Assembly (NCBI GenBank): GCA_902779355.1
Contig: CACZBF010000013.1
Location: forward strand, 1-64,000
Reading direction: 5' to 3'
Origin: an uncultured Lachnospiraceae bacterium
GTDB taxonomy: Bacteria; Bacillota; Clostridia; Lachnospirales; Lachnospiraceae
DNA: 64,000 bases
Below the pieces are notes generated by a model that saw nothing but the letters and a program-made list of their open reading frames with translations, searched no databases and had not been told where the DNA came from. This document shows positions 16,042-24,633 of the stretch, piece by piece; position 1 is the stretch's first letter, and every line of letters begins with the position of its first letter. Made by a program: the position numbers and the translations under genes.

Positions 16042-17064
16042 ATGTTTGGAAATGACAATGCAGATATGGTGAAAAAGAAAATGACACCGGGTTTCCTGAA
16101 ATGGCTGATCCCGGTTGTGATCATACTGATATTGATCGCAGACTGTTTCTACAATGTCAATGAGCAGGAGCAGGCGGTGGTCACGATGTTCGGTCAGGTG
16201 CAGCAGGTGAACGGAGCCGGATTGTACCTCAAGATCCCGTTTTTGCAGCGTGTCAGGAAGGTCGATACGACGACCAAGGGCGTGCCGATCGGCTATCGCG
16301 CCGAGAACGGAGAAGGCGGAAAATCCGAAGTGGTGGATGCGGAATCCATGATGATCACGTCGGATTTCAACTTTGTGGATGTGGATTTTTACTTGGAATA
16401 CCGGGTCAGCGATCCGGTGAAATACCTGTATGAATCCACGGAGCCTGAGAAGATCCTTGCAAATCTGGCGCAGGCTGCGATCCGGTCGGCTGTTGTCGAC
16501 TACACGGTGGATGATGTGATCACTACCGGAAAAAGCCAGATTCAGGCAGATGTAAAAGACCGTTTGATCGACAAACTGACCGAAGCAGATATCGGCCTGC
16601 AGCTCGTGAATATCTCTTTGCAGGATGCGGAGCCGCCGACCACCGAGGTCATGGAAGCGTTCAAAGCCGTAGAAACCGCAAAGCAGGGCGCGGATACGGC
16701 GATCAACAATGCCAAGAAATACCAGAATGAGCAGATACCCGCAGCAGAAGCAGAGGCGGATAAGATCGTGCAGGATGCGACCGCAGAAAAAGAAGCACGA
16801 ATCGCTGAAGCGGCTGGACAGGTCGAGCGTTTCAACCGGATGTATGAGGAATACATCAAATACCCATTGATCACCAAGCAGCGTATGTTTTATGAATCGA
16901 TGGAAAGTCTCCTGCCGGGTCTGAAGGTGATCATCACGGACGGACAGACGGAAACGATGCTGCCGTTGGATGATTTTGCATCGTTTTCCGCAGGGACGGA
17001 TACAGGAAGCAGCACGTCTTCTGGTGTTCCCTCCGAGCAAAGCAATCAGGAAGGGGAGGAGTAG
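16042..17064 (+). CDS. hflK: HflK, SPFH-domain membrane protease regulator
   Basis: A 340-aa protein with one N-terminal membrane helix (about 18-35) and a following SPFH/prohibitin domain (NEQEQAVVTMFGQV...), then a long charged coiled coil rich in Ala/Glu (EAEADKIVQDATAEKEARIAEAAGQVERF) and a Ser/Thr-rich tail. In E. coli HflK-HflC forms a cage around FtsH and limits its proteolysis. Followed by hflC after 3 nt, the standard pair order. GGAGG lies 11 bases before the ATG. Confidence 0.93.
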   Translation: MFGNDNADMVKKKMTPGFLKWLIPVVIILILIADCFYNVNEQEQAVVTMFGQVQQVNGAGLYLKIPFLQRVRKVDTTTKGVPIGYRAENGEGGKSEVVDAESMMITSDFNFVDVDFYLEYRVSDPVKYLYESTEPEKILANLAQAAIRSAVVDYTVDDVITTGKSQIQADVKDRLIDKLTEADIGLQLVNISLQDAEPPTTEVMEAFKAVETAKQGADTAINNAKKYQNEQIPAAEAEADKIVQDATAEKEARIAEAAGQVERFNRMYEEYIKYPLITKQRMFYESMESLLPGLKVIITDGQTETMLPLDDFASFSAGTDTGSSTSSGVPSEQSNQEGEE

Positions 17065-17067
17065 GCC

Positions 17068-17946
17068 ATGAAAGCGAAAAAGGGTAAGATCGTCATTTTG
17101 GTTTTGGTCATTCTGGCGGCAATCATTCTGATCCCGAGCTGCTTCTTTACGGTGAAGCAGAATGAATACGGTGCTGTCATTCAGTTCGGGAAGATCGTCC
17201 GTGTGGAGGATACGGCCGGACTCAAGACAAAGATCCCGTTTATTCAGGATGTTACCTATATTACCAAAGCAACACAGATTTATGATATCACGCCGTCTGA
17301 CGTGATCACGGCAGATAAAAAGTCCATGATCGCGGACACCTATCTGCTCTGGCGTGTGGAGAATCCGACGCGGTATATGCAGACGCTGAACGGATCCACT
17401 TCCAGCGCGCAGGATCGCTGCAGCGTGGCGGTTTATAATGCGACGAAGAACATCATCAGTTCTATGACGCAGGACGAAGTGATCGCAGCCCGTGGCGAAT
17501 TGCTGACGGATATGATCACGGATGGCGCCAATTCTGATATCGGCGGTTACGGGATCGTGATCGAAAAAGCGGAGCTGAAGGCCCTGGATCTTCCGGACAA
17601 TAATAAAGAAGCAGTCTATGAGCGTATGATCTCCGAGCGGAACAACATTGCGGCTTCTTATGAAGCGCAGGGACAGGCGCAGGCGAAAAAGATCCGCAAC
17701 GAGACAGACCGTCAGGTGGAGGTCATGAAAGCCGAGGCTGAGCGTGATGCAGCAGTTTTGGAAGCCGAAGGAGAAGCGACTTACATGCAGACGCTGCAGG
17801 AAGCCTACAATACTGAAGACAAAGCAAACTTCTATAATTTCCTTCGCAGTCTGGACGCTGTTAAAGCATCTTTGAAGGGAAGCAACAAGACCGTCATTCT
17901 GGATAAAAACTCGGAGATTGCAAGGATTCTGTACGGACAGATGTAG
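17068..17946 (+). CDS. hflC: HflC, SPFH-domain membrane protease regulator
   Basis: A 292-aa partner of HflK. One N-terminal membrane helix (about 7-26), the SPFH domain (KQNEYGAVIQFGKIVRV), and the conserved SERNNIAASYEAQGQAQAK region with the coiled coil (AEAERDAAVLEAEGEA). The C-terminal YNFLRSLDAVKASL segment is typical of HflC. The ATG follows the hflK stop by 3 nt with AGGGGAGGAG upstream, indicating coupled expression. Confidence 0.94.
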   Translation: MKAKKGKIVILVLVILAAIILIPSCFFTVKQNEYGAVIQFGKIVRVEDTAGLKTKIPFIQDVTYITKATQIYDITPSDVITADKKSMIADTYLLWRVENPTRYMQTLNGSTSSAQDRCSVAVYNATKNIISSMTQDEVIAARGELLTDMITDGANSDIGGYGIVIEKAELKALDLPDNNKEAVYERMISERNNIAASYEAQGQAQAKKIRNETDRQVEVMKAEAERDAAVLEAEGEATYMQTLQEAYNTEDKANFYNFLRSLDAVKASLKGSNKTVILDKNSEIARILYGQM

Positions 17947-17985
17947 TTTTCGGCGTTTTCCATTTTCTAGTGAAGAGGCGTTCGC

Positions 17986-19302
17986 ATGAAGAAAAAAGTC
18001 CTGATCGTCGACGATGAAAAGATCTCTCTCATGATGACCAATCATATCCTGATGACGGAATATGAGACTGTCTGTGCGTCCTCCGGCGCGGAGGCGCTTT
18101 ATATCTATGAAAAAGAGCGGCCGGATCTGGTGCTCTCGGATTTTCGTATGCCTCAGATGAACGGGTTTGAGTTACAGAGGAAGATCCAGGAGCAGTTTGA
18201 GGATCCGGTTCCTTTTATTTTTATGACAGCGGACCGTGATGAGGAAAATGAGAGCGTCGGACTCCAGCAGGGCGCAGTGGACTTCATTCATAAGCCTTTT
18301 CGCGCAGATGTGCTGCTGAAACGGATCGGAAATATCCTGCACATGATCGAGCAGATTAGCGGCCTCAAAAAAGCCTCTGCCACGGATCCTATGACGGGTC
18401 TTTTGAACAAAGCATCCGCCAAAGAGGAGATATCGGAACTGAGCCACAGGACACCGGGTGCACTTTTGCTCGTGGATCTGGACAGTTTCAAGCCGGTCAA
18501 CGATCTGTATGGACATGCCATGGGAGACAAGATCCTGATCCGTTTTGCGGAGATCCTGCAGTCGGCCGTGCGTTTTACGGATATCACGGGGCGGATCGGC
18601 GGGGATGAGTTCATCGCCTACTGCCAGAACGTGGACGAGGAGTCCGTCGTAGCTGAAAAAGCCGCTTATATCAACGAATTCCTGCTGCAATCAGCGCACG
18701 AATTGTTGGGCGAGAATATGTCTATTCCGCTCGGTGCTTCGATCGGCTGTGTGTTTGTGCCCGATGAGGGGACGGATTTTGACACGCTCTTTAAAAAGGC
18801 GGACGAAGCGCTCTACCATGTCAAAAAGCATGGAAAACATGGATACGAGATTTACGGTGAAAATGCCGGTATTAAGACGATCAAAGAGCATCAGGCGACC
18901 GGGATCGCGCATGTTTTTCAGATCCTTTCGGAGCGCTCGGAGATGAAGGGCGCGTTTACACTGCCGTTTGAACAGTTCCGCATAGTGTATCAGTTCCTGA
19001 CCAGACTCTACCTGAATTATAAAAAAGAGATCTGGGTCGTGATGTTTTCTCTGCATCAAACCGGTGCGGGTGCGCTTCCGACGGAGGAAGTCATGGAGCA
19101 GTTTCTCGGTGTCGTAGCAAAATCCCTGCGGGCGAGCGACATTGTGACGCAAAACAGCAAAAATCAGATCATGGCGGTCTTGAATGAGACAAACCGAATG
19201 AACTCCGAACTTGTTGTAGAGCGGGTGCTTAAAAATTGGGAAAAAGCAGGGGAAGACACGGGATATCAGATCACGTTTGAGATCGATACCATCAAAGCCT
19301 GA
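17986..19302 (+). CDS. Response regulator diguanylate cyclase with a second degenerate GGDEF domain
   Basis: A 438-aa signalling protein. Residues 1-120 are a receiver with acid pair D9/D10, phospho-acceptor D52 (LSDFRMP), T81 and K103. Residues 130-290 are a GGDEF domain with intact GGDEF (205-209) and an inhibitory-site RxxD (RFTD, 196-199) at the correct five-residue spacing, so it should make c-di-GMP and be feedback-inhibited. Residues 300-438 look like a second, degenerate GGDEF fold: RASDIVTQNSKNQIMAVL aligns with RFTDITGRIGGDEFIAYC, the active-site loop reading SKNQI while RxxD is kept. AGAGG precedes the ATG. An Hpt protein follows after 18 nt. Confidence 0.92.
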   Translation: MKKKVLIVDDEKISLMMTNHILMTEYETVCASSGAEALYIYEKERPDLVLSDFRMPQMNGFELQRKIQEQFEDPVPFIFMTADRDEENESVGLQQGAVDFIHKPFRADVLLKRIGNILHMIEQISGLKKASATDPMTGLLNKASAKEEISELSHRTPGALLLVDLDSFKPVNDLYGHAMGDKILIRFAEILQSAVRFTDITGRIGGDEFIAYCQNVDEESVVAEKAAYINEFLLQSAHELLGENMSIPLGASIGCVFVPDEGTDFDTLFKKADEALYHVKKHGKHGYEIYGENAGIKTIKEHQATGIAHVFQILSERSEMKGAFTLPFEQFRIVYQFLTRLYLNYKKEIWVVMFSLHQTGAGALPTEEVMEQFLGVVAKSLRASDIVTQNSKNQIMAVLNETNRMNSELVVERVLKNWEKAGEDTGYQITFEIDTIKA

Positions 19303-19320
19303 AAGTAAGGGGAAGAGACA

Positions 19321-19680
19321 ATGACGATTGAAGTGTTGAATGAATTCGGTGCAGATACAGCGGAAGGATTGGCGCGCTGTATGGGCAATGAAGAGTTTTA
19401 TTTGAAAATGGTGGAATTGGGTCTTGCCGACGAACGTTTCGATACGCTGCGGCCCATCTTGGAGGCGCATAATCTGGACGATGCGTTTGAAATGTGCCAT
19501 GCCTTGAAGGGCGTCTTCGGAAACCTCTCGCTGACACCGCTTTATGATCAGATCAGCGAAATGACAGAGCTGTTACGCGCAAGAACAGAGATGGACTATC
19601 TGCCGATGTTTGACGAGATCAGAGCAGAAAGAGACCGGCTGCTTGCGATGGCAAAGGAAAAGGAATCCACGGAAGGGTAA
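19321..19680 (+). CDS. Histidine phosphotransfer (Hpt) domain protein
   Basis: A 119-aa all-helical protein with the Hpt signature CHALKGVFGNLSL; His60 is the expected phosphorylated residue. Such proteins pass phosphate between receiver domains in multistep relays. It lies 18 nt after the response-regulator diguanylate cyclase, its probable partner. AAGGGGAAG precedes the ATG. No hybrid kinase is encoded nearby, so the phosphate source must be elsewhere. The C-terminus is a charged helix. Confidence 0.9.
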   Translation: MTIEVLNEFGADTAEGLARCMGNEEFYLKMVELGLADERFDTLRPILEAHNLDDAFEMCHALKGVFGNLSLTPLYDQISEMTELLRARTEMDYLPMFDEIRAERDRLLAMAKEKESTEG

Positions 19681-19689
19681 GGAGAAGCA

Positions 19690-21252
19690 ATGATTGATTG
19701 GCTCAGAGATGCAGTATTTTATGAGATCTATCCCCAGTCATTCTACGATACAAATGGGGATGGGATCGGGGATTTCAAAGGGATCTTAAGGAAACTGGAT
19801 TATATCAAAAGCCTCGGATGCAATGCCATCTGGCTAAATCCCTGTTTTGATTCCCCGTTCAGTGATGCGGGATATGATGTCAGGGATTACGAGAAGACGG
19901 CAGCGCGCTACGGTACCAATGAGGATCTGGTGCAGCTTTTTACAGAAGCCCATCAAAAAGGGATCCGTATCATCCTGGATCTGGTCCCGGGGCATACTTC
20001 CGAAGAGCATCCCTGGTTTAAAGAGAGCGGAAAAGCCGAAAAGAATAAATACTCCGGTCGTTATATCTGGACGGAGCACTGGATGCAGCCCATTCCGGGA
20101 CACCCTTATGTTGCGGGTAATTGTGATCGTGACGGGACCTATTATCTCAACTTTTTCCAGTGCCAGCCGGCACTGAATTACGGCTTTTTGCATCCGACGG
20201 AAAGCTGGCAGAAGCCGATGGACGATCCGGATTGTCTTGCGACAAGAGATGCGATCCGGGAAGTGATCCGATTCTGGCTGTCGAAAGGGTGTGACGGCTT
20301 CCGGGTTGATATGGCTGACTCTCTGGTCAAAGAGGACGATGAGAACAAGTCCGGCACCTGCGAAGTATGGAGAGATATTCTCGCTCCGATCCGGAAAGAA
20401 TTTCCGGAGGCGGTCTTTGTATCAGAGTGGAATCGGCCTGAGCAATCGATCAACAGCGCCGGGTTTGACGTGGACTTTTATCTGGACTGGCCCGGAAACG
20501 GCTATCATGCGCTGCTTCGGGATACGGAGTCGGGTGAAGACAAAAGTTATTTCAAAAAAGGACCGGAGTCCGATATCACGCGGTTTTTGGAGGAGTATCT
20601 ACCTCGCTATACCGCGACAAAGGAAAACGGCTATATTGCACTGATCACCTGCAATCATGATACGCCGCGCCCCCGTCGGACACTGACGCCGGATGAGCTT
20701 AAGATTGCTTATGCGATGATCTTTACACTGCCGGGAGTTCCTTTCCTGTATTACGGGGATGAGATCGGTATGCGTTATCTGGATGTCCCGACCAAGGAAG
20801 GCGGCTATACGAGGACCGGCAGCAGGACGCCGATGCAGTGGGATCACACGGAAAACTGCGGGTTTTCAAAGGCAAAGCCGGAAGCGCTTTATCTCCCGGT
20901 GGATCCGGACAAAAAGGCGCCTACGGTCGAAAGCGAGGAAAAGGATGCGGATTCCCTGTTGAATGTGGTGAGGCGTGTGCTGAAATTCCGGGAGAGCCGT
21001 AAAGACTTCCGTTCCGACGTACCACTCGAGATCCTGCAGGGAGAAAAGGGAAAGCCCTTTGTTTACCGGAGAGAGAGGATGATCTGCATGGTTAATCCGT
21101 CGAGCAAGGAAGAAACCGTGGAATTGCCGGAGCTGCACGGTGCTGCGGAGCAGCTGATCATCGGTGAGATCAGGATGCAGGAAGATAAAGAAAAAAAGAA
21201 AACAAAAGTATTGATGCACGGAGGGTCGTTTGCGATCCTGAAGGTACAGTAA
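19690..21252 (+). CDS. GH13 alpha-glucosidase/amylase-family enzyme
   Basis: A 520-aa cytoplasmic glycoside hydrolase family 13 enzyme (no signal peptide). The N-terminus AVFYEIYPQSFYDTNGDGIGD with the Asp-rich calcium loop matches the oligo-1,6-glucosidase/trehalose-synthase branch. Catalytic residues: nucleophile Asp207 (GFRVDMAD), acid/base Glu246 (VSEWN), and stabiliser Asp324 (NHDTPR). A C-terminal beta domain follows from about residue 430. Likely hydrolyses or rearranges short alpha-glucans. NHDTPRP replaces the more usual NHDQPR/NHDTxR forms, so substrate cannot be assigned. GGAGAAGC precedes the ATG, ten nt after the Hpt gene. Confidence 0.92.
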   Translation: MIDWLRDAVFYEIYPQSFYDTNGDGIGDFKGILRKLDYIKSLGCNAIWLNPCFDSPFSDAGYDVRDYEKTAARYGTNEDLVQLFTEAHQKGIRIILDLVPGHTSEEHPWFKESGKAEKNKYSGRYIWTEHWMQPIPGHPYVAGNCDRDGTYYLNFFQCQPALNYGFLHPTESWQKPMDDPDCLATRDAIREVIRFWLSKGCDGFRVDMADSLVKEDDENKSGTCEVWRDILAPIRKEFPEAVFVSEWNRPEQSINSAGFDVDFYLDWPGNGYHALLRDTESGEDKSYFKKGPESDITRFLEEYLPRYTATKENGYIALITCNHDTPRPRRTLTPDELKIAYAMIFTLPGVPFLYYGDEIGMRYLDVPTKEGGYTRTGSRTPMQWDHTENCGFSKAKPEALYLPVDPDKKAPTVESEEKDADSLLNVVRRVLKFRESRKDFRSDVPLEILQGEKGKPFVYRRERMICMVNPSSKEETVELPELHGAAEQLIIGEIRMQEDKEKKKTKVLMHGGSFAILKVQ

Positions 21253-21274
21253 AGTGCAATGGAAGGGGAATGAC

Positions 21275-22153
21275 ATGAATCCACGCGAGATCACACAACA
21301 ACGATTTACTGACGAAAGATCTCTTTTTGGACAAAGCGGCCTTATCATCAGGGACACGATCTTTGATCAGGGAGAATCTCCGCTGAAGGAGTGCAAAGAT
21401 GTGGAGCTGCATGGCTGCATGTTCCGCTATAAATACCCGCTCTGGTACGGGAAAAACATCCACGCCGACCATACATCCTGGTTTGATATGGCGAGGGCAG
21501 GCGTCTGGTATACCGATCAGGTGGAGGTCACGGACAGTCTGATCGCAGCGCCGAAGAACTTTCGACGGTGCGACGGCGTGACGTTGAAGAATGTGACGTT
21601 TACCAATGCCGAAGAGACACTGTGGCAGTGCAAGCATGTGGAGCTTGATCATGTGCAGGCGCGCGGGCCGTACTTTGCGATGAATTGCTCTGATCTGGAG
21701 GTGACCGATCTGACGCTGGACGGCAATTATTCCTTTGATGGCGTGAAAAATGCGGTGATCCGCCATTCGACACTGATGACAAAGGATGCCTTCTGGAACA
21801 CGGAGAATGTAACGGTTCTGGATTCCTTTATTTCCGGGGAGTATCTTGGATGGAATGCGAAAAATCTGACCCTGGAGAACTGCACGATCGAGAGTCTGCA
21901 GGGCATGTGTTATATCGAGAATCTCGTCATGAAAAACTGCAAGCTGCTCAATACAACGCTGGCATTTGAGTATTCTTCCGTGGATGCGGAGATTACGAGC
22001 ACCGTGGACAGTGTGTTGAATCCCGGCAGCGGTACGATCCGCGCGCCGAAGATCGATCGGTTGATCATCGAAAAGGATTATTGCGATGAAGGGAAGGTAA
22101 AGATCCTCTGTGATGAGATCGGGCAAAGAAAAGAGGTAAACGATGAGCTTTGA
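21275..22153 (+). CDS. DUF3737 family protein (right-handed beta-helix type)
   Basis: A 292-aa protein matching the DUF3737 pattern as I know it: an N-terminal EITQQRFTDERSLF, then repeated short strands of the form xLxNCxI/F typical of a right-handed parallel beta helix (LTLENCTIESLQG, LVMKNCKLLNTTL and others). Function is not established. The start at 21275 follows GGAAGGGG by six bases; a GTG at 21254 is rejected. It overlaps the next gene by 11 nt. DUF3737 genes next to aminotransferase-like genes suggest a shared operon but not a shared pathway. Confidence 0.85.
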   Translation: MNPREITQQRFTDERSLFGQSGLIIRDTIFDQGESPLKECKDVELHGCMFRYKYPLWYGKNIHADHTSWFDMARAGVWYTDQVEVTDSLIAAPKNFRRCDGVTLKNVTFTNAEETLWQCKHVELDHVQARGPYFAMNCSDLEVTDLTLDGNYSFDGVKNAVIRHSTLMTKDAFWNTENVTVLDSFISGEYLGWNAKNLTLENCTIESLQGMCYIENLVMKNCKLLNTTLAFEYSSVDAEITSTVDSVLNPGSGTIRAPKIDRLIIEKDYCDEGKVKILCDEIGQRKEVNDEL

Positions 22154-23315
22154 TTTTGACCGGATCGTGGATCGCCGCGGAACGGCTGCACTGAAATGGG
22201 ATATCCGGGAGAATGAGCTGCCGATGTGGGTGGCGGACATGGAGTTTGAGACCGCTCCTGCTGTGAAAGAAGCCATTGCGGAACGTGTCAGCCACGGGGT
22301 GTTCGGCTATTCGATCGTACCGGATGAGTGGTACGATGCCTATATTTCCTGGTGGGAGAGTCGCCATCATTTCCGGATGGAAAGGGAGGGGCTCATTTTT
22401 TGTACCGGTGTGATCCCGGCACTCTCCAGTGCCGTCAGAAAACTGACGACGCCCGGGGAAAATGTGCTGCTTATGACGCCGGTCTATAACACTTTTTTCA
22501 ATTCGATCCTCAATAACGGGCGCAATGCGTTAGAAAGCCCGTTGAAACTGGATGGCACGACGTATGCAATTGACTGGGAAGACCTGGAAAAGAAGCTTTT
22601 CAATCCCCAGACAACGCTGCTTTTCCTTTGCAACCCGCATAATCCGATCGGGAAGATCTGGGAGAGAGAGACACTGGAACGGATCGGGGTGCTTGCAGCA
22701 AAGTATGGCGTGGTGGTGATCGCTGACGAGATCCATTGCGATCTTTGCGATCCGGGGAAGGAATATGTACCTTTCGCGTCTGTGTCGGATGTCTGCAGGG
22801 AGAACAGCATCACCTGTATTGCGCCCAGCAAAACGTTTAATATTGCAGGACTCCAGTCGGCAGCAGTCTATGCCGGGAATCCGTTTTTGCGCCACAAGAT
22901 CTGGCGTGCTCTGAACACGGATGAAGTGGCGGAAGGCAATGCGTTTGCCGTAACGGCAGCAGTCGCGGCATTTACCAGGGGCGGGGAGTGGCTCGATGCG
23001 CTGCGGGCGTATCTGTTTGAAAATAAACAGTATGTTGCATCGCAGATCAAAGGGAGATTGCCCGCGTTGACGCTGATCCCGTCGGAGGCGACGTATCTCC
23101 TTTGGATCGACTGTCGCGCTCTGCCAAAGGGCGGCGCGGACTTTGCGCATTATCTGCGTAAGGAGACCGGTCTTTTTCTTTCCGCAGGCAGGATCTACGG
23201 GAAAGAAGGCATTGGCTTTGTCCGGATGAACATTGCGTCTCCGCGTGAGATGATCAGGGAAGGGATGGATCGTCTTTGTGAAGGCGTACGGAAATATCAG
23301 GAGACGTATGGATAA
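22143..23315 (+). CDS. PatB/MalY-like PLP-dependent C-S lyase
   Basis: A 390-aa fold-type I PLP enzyme of the MalY/PatB group, whose members cleave cystathionine or cysteine to a thiol, pyruvate and ammonia. Visible: N-terminal FDFDRIVDRRGTAALKWD, ELPMWVADMEF, the NPHNPIG loop, ADEIH before the cofactor Asp-type region, and the PLP lysine Lys230 in APSKTFNIAG. Length is typical. Its 3' end overlaps the MATE gene by 8 nt, and its 5' end overlaps DUF3737, so the three are coupled. A transaminase role is less likely given the MADMEF-type N-terminus. Confidence 0.92.
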   Translation: MSFDFDRIVDRRGTAALKWDIRENELPMWVADMEFETAPAVKEAIAERVSHGVFGYSIVPDEWYDAYISWWESRHHFRMEREGLIFCTGVIPALSSAVRKLTTPGENVLLMTPVYNTFFNSILNNGRNALESPLKLDGTTYAIDWEDLEKKLFNPQTTLLFLCNPHNPIGKIWERETLERIGVLAAKYGVVVIADEIHCDLCDPGKEYVPFASVSDVCRENSITCIAPSKTFNIAGLQSAAVYAGNPFLRHKIWRALNTDEVAEGNAFAVTAAVAAFTRGGEWLDALRAYLFENKQYVASQIKGRLPALTLIPSEATYLLWIDCRALPKGGADFAHYLRKETGLFLSAGRIYGKEGIGFVRMNIASPREMIREGMDRLCEGVRKYQETYG

Positions 23316-24621
23316 GCAAAACAAAAGAATTCTGTACGGACTGATCACACTTTCTATTCCGACAATTCTGGAAGAAGTGATGAGTACGCTTCTTCAATAT
23401 GTGGATACGGCTATGGTCGGCCATCTGGGACAGCAGGCCACAGCGTCAGTCAGCACGACGACCACAGTGAACTGGCTGGTGCACAGTATCCCGTATTCTA
23501 TCGCCATTGCGGTCATGGCGCTCGCTGCAAAAGCGTATGGTGCACGTGATCATGCACTTGTCCGGAAGATCGTATCCCAGAGCTTTCTTCTGACGCTCGT
23601 CGTCGGCATTGTACTGACAGTCGTCTGCATGGCGTTAAGTCCTTTCATTCCGATCTGGATGAATGCGGAGCAAGCTGTGCAGGGCCCGGCTTCTCTCTAC
23701 TTCTTTATCATCAGTATTCCCATGATCTTTCGAACTGCAGATGCTGTTTTTGGAGCCGTGATCCGTGCGACCAAGGATACAAAGACGCCGATGCTCGTGA
23801 ACCTGGTGGCGAACATCATCAATATCGCACTGAATGCGCTTTTGATCTATGGTCTGCATTGGGGTGTGACGGGAGCCGCCATTGCATCTGCTGTTTCTTT
23901 TTCTTTTTCCGGTGTGATGATGATGATTTTGGCATGGAAGAAGGGCTGGTTTGTGGCGGACCCCAAGTTGCTCCATTGGGACAAACCGATCCTGAGGGAG
24001 ACAGCGCGGATCTCTCTGCCGGCTCTCGGTACGAGTGTCGTATCCTGTATGGGTTATGTGGTTTTCGCCGGTATGGTCAGCGGTATGGGCACCATGATCT
24101 TTGCGGCGCATTCCATTGCAGTGATGGCTGAGCAGCTCTTTTATATTCCGGGATACGGGCTTCGCGTTGCCACGTCCTCTCTGGTCGGAAATGCGATCGG
24201 AGAAGGGGACAAAAAAAAGCAGCTGGAGACCGAAAAAAGCAGTATTTTGCTGACAGTCGGCGGCATGGTGGTATCCGGTCTGATCCTGTATCTTACAGCG
24301 AATCCCCTGATGATCTTTTTTACGAGCGACCGGGATGTGGCGGTGCTTGGTGCTGAAATGCTGAGGATCGTTGCATTGACGGAACCTTTTTTCGGCCTGA
24401 TGATCGTGATCGAAGGCATTTTCTACGGACAGGGCAAAAGCAAGGGCATTTTTGTGATCGAATCCATCAGTATGTGGGGGATCCGCATCCTGTTTACGTA
24501 TCTGGTCATCCACGTATGGGGCCTCGGACTTCGTGAAGTCTGGTATTGTATGATCGCGGACAATGTGTTTAAGGCGCTCTCGCTTTTGACGGTCTATCTG
24601 TACAGCAGACGCAAAAAATGA
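23308..24621 (+). CDS. MATE-family multidrug/sodium exporter
   Basis: A 437-aa membrane protein with about twelve hydrophobic helices in two related halves, as in MATE antiporters. Typical features: LSIPTILEEVMSTL in TM1, YVDTAMVGHLG, and SLPALGTSVV at the start of the second half. Likely exports drugs or metabolites against H+ or Na+. The ATG at 23308 sits inside the end of the preceding gene (ATGGATAA) with AGGAG upstream; a GTG reading from 23278 is rejected. Confidence 0.94.
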   Translation: MDKQNKRILYGLITLSIPTILEEVMSTLLQYVDTAMVGHLGQQATASVSTTTTVNWLVHSIPYSIAIAVMALAAKAYGARDHALVRKIVSQSFLLTLVVGIVLTVVCMALSPFIPIWMNAEQAVQGPASLYFFIISIPMIFRTADAVFGAVIRATKDTKTPMLVNLVANIINIALNALLIYGLHWGVTGAAIASAVSFSFSGVMMMILAWKKGWFVADPKLLHWDKPILRETARISLPALGTSVVSCMGYVVFAGMVSGMGTMIFAAHSIAVMAEQLFYIPGYGLRVATSSLVGNAIGEGDKKKQLETEKSSILLTVGGMVVSGLILYLTANPLMIFFTSDRDVAVLGAEMLRIVALTEPFFGLMIVIEGIFYGQGKSKGIFVIESISMWGIRILFTYLVIHVWGLGLREVWYCMIADNVFKALSLLTVYLYSRRKK

Positions 24622-24627
24622 TAAAAT
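24599..24627 (+). promoter_or_regulatory. Promoter abutting the MBOAT gene start (leaderless candidate)
   Basis: TGTACA (24599-24604), 17 bp, TAAAAT (24622-24627) preceded by an extended TGA, then six bases to the ATG. No ribosome site is present. The -35 matches consensus at four of six positions only. Confidence 0.4.
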
Positions 24628-24633
24628 CAGCCT

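Noticed and set aside
15229-18045. A 938-codon open frame on the minus strand across the EAL, hflK and hflC genes
   Set aside because: The plus-strand genes have intact motifs, ribosome sites and operon spacing. The antisense frame has low-complexity His/Arg/Ile/Leu composition, no recognisable domain and no ribosome site; it is a codon-bias shadow.
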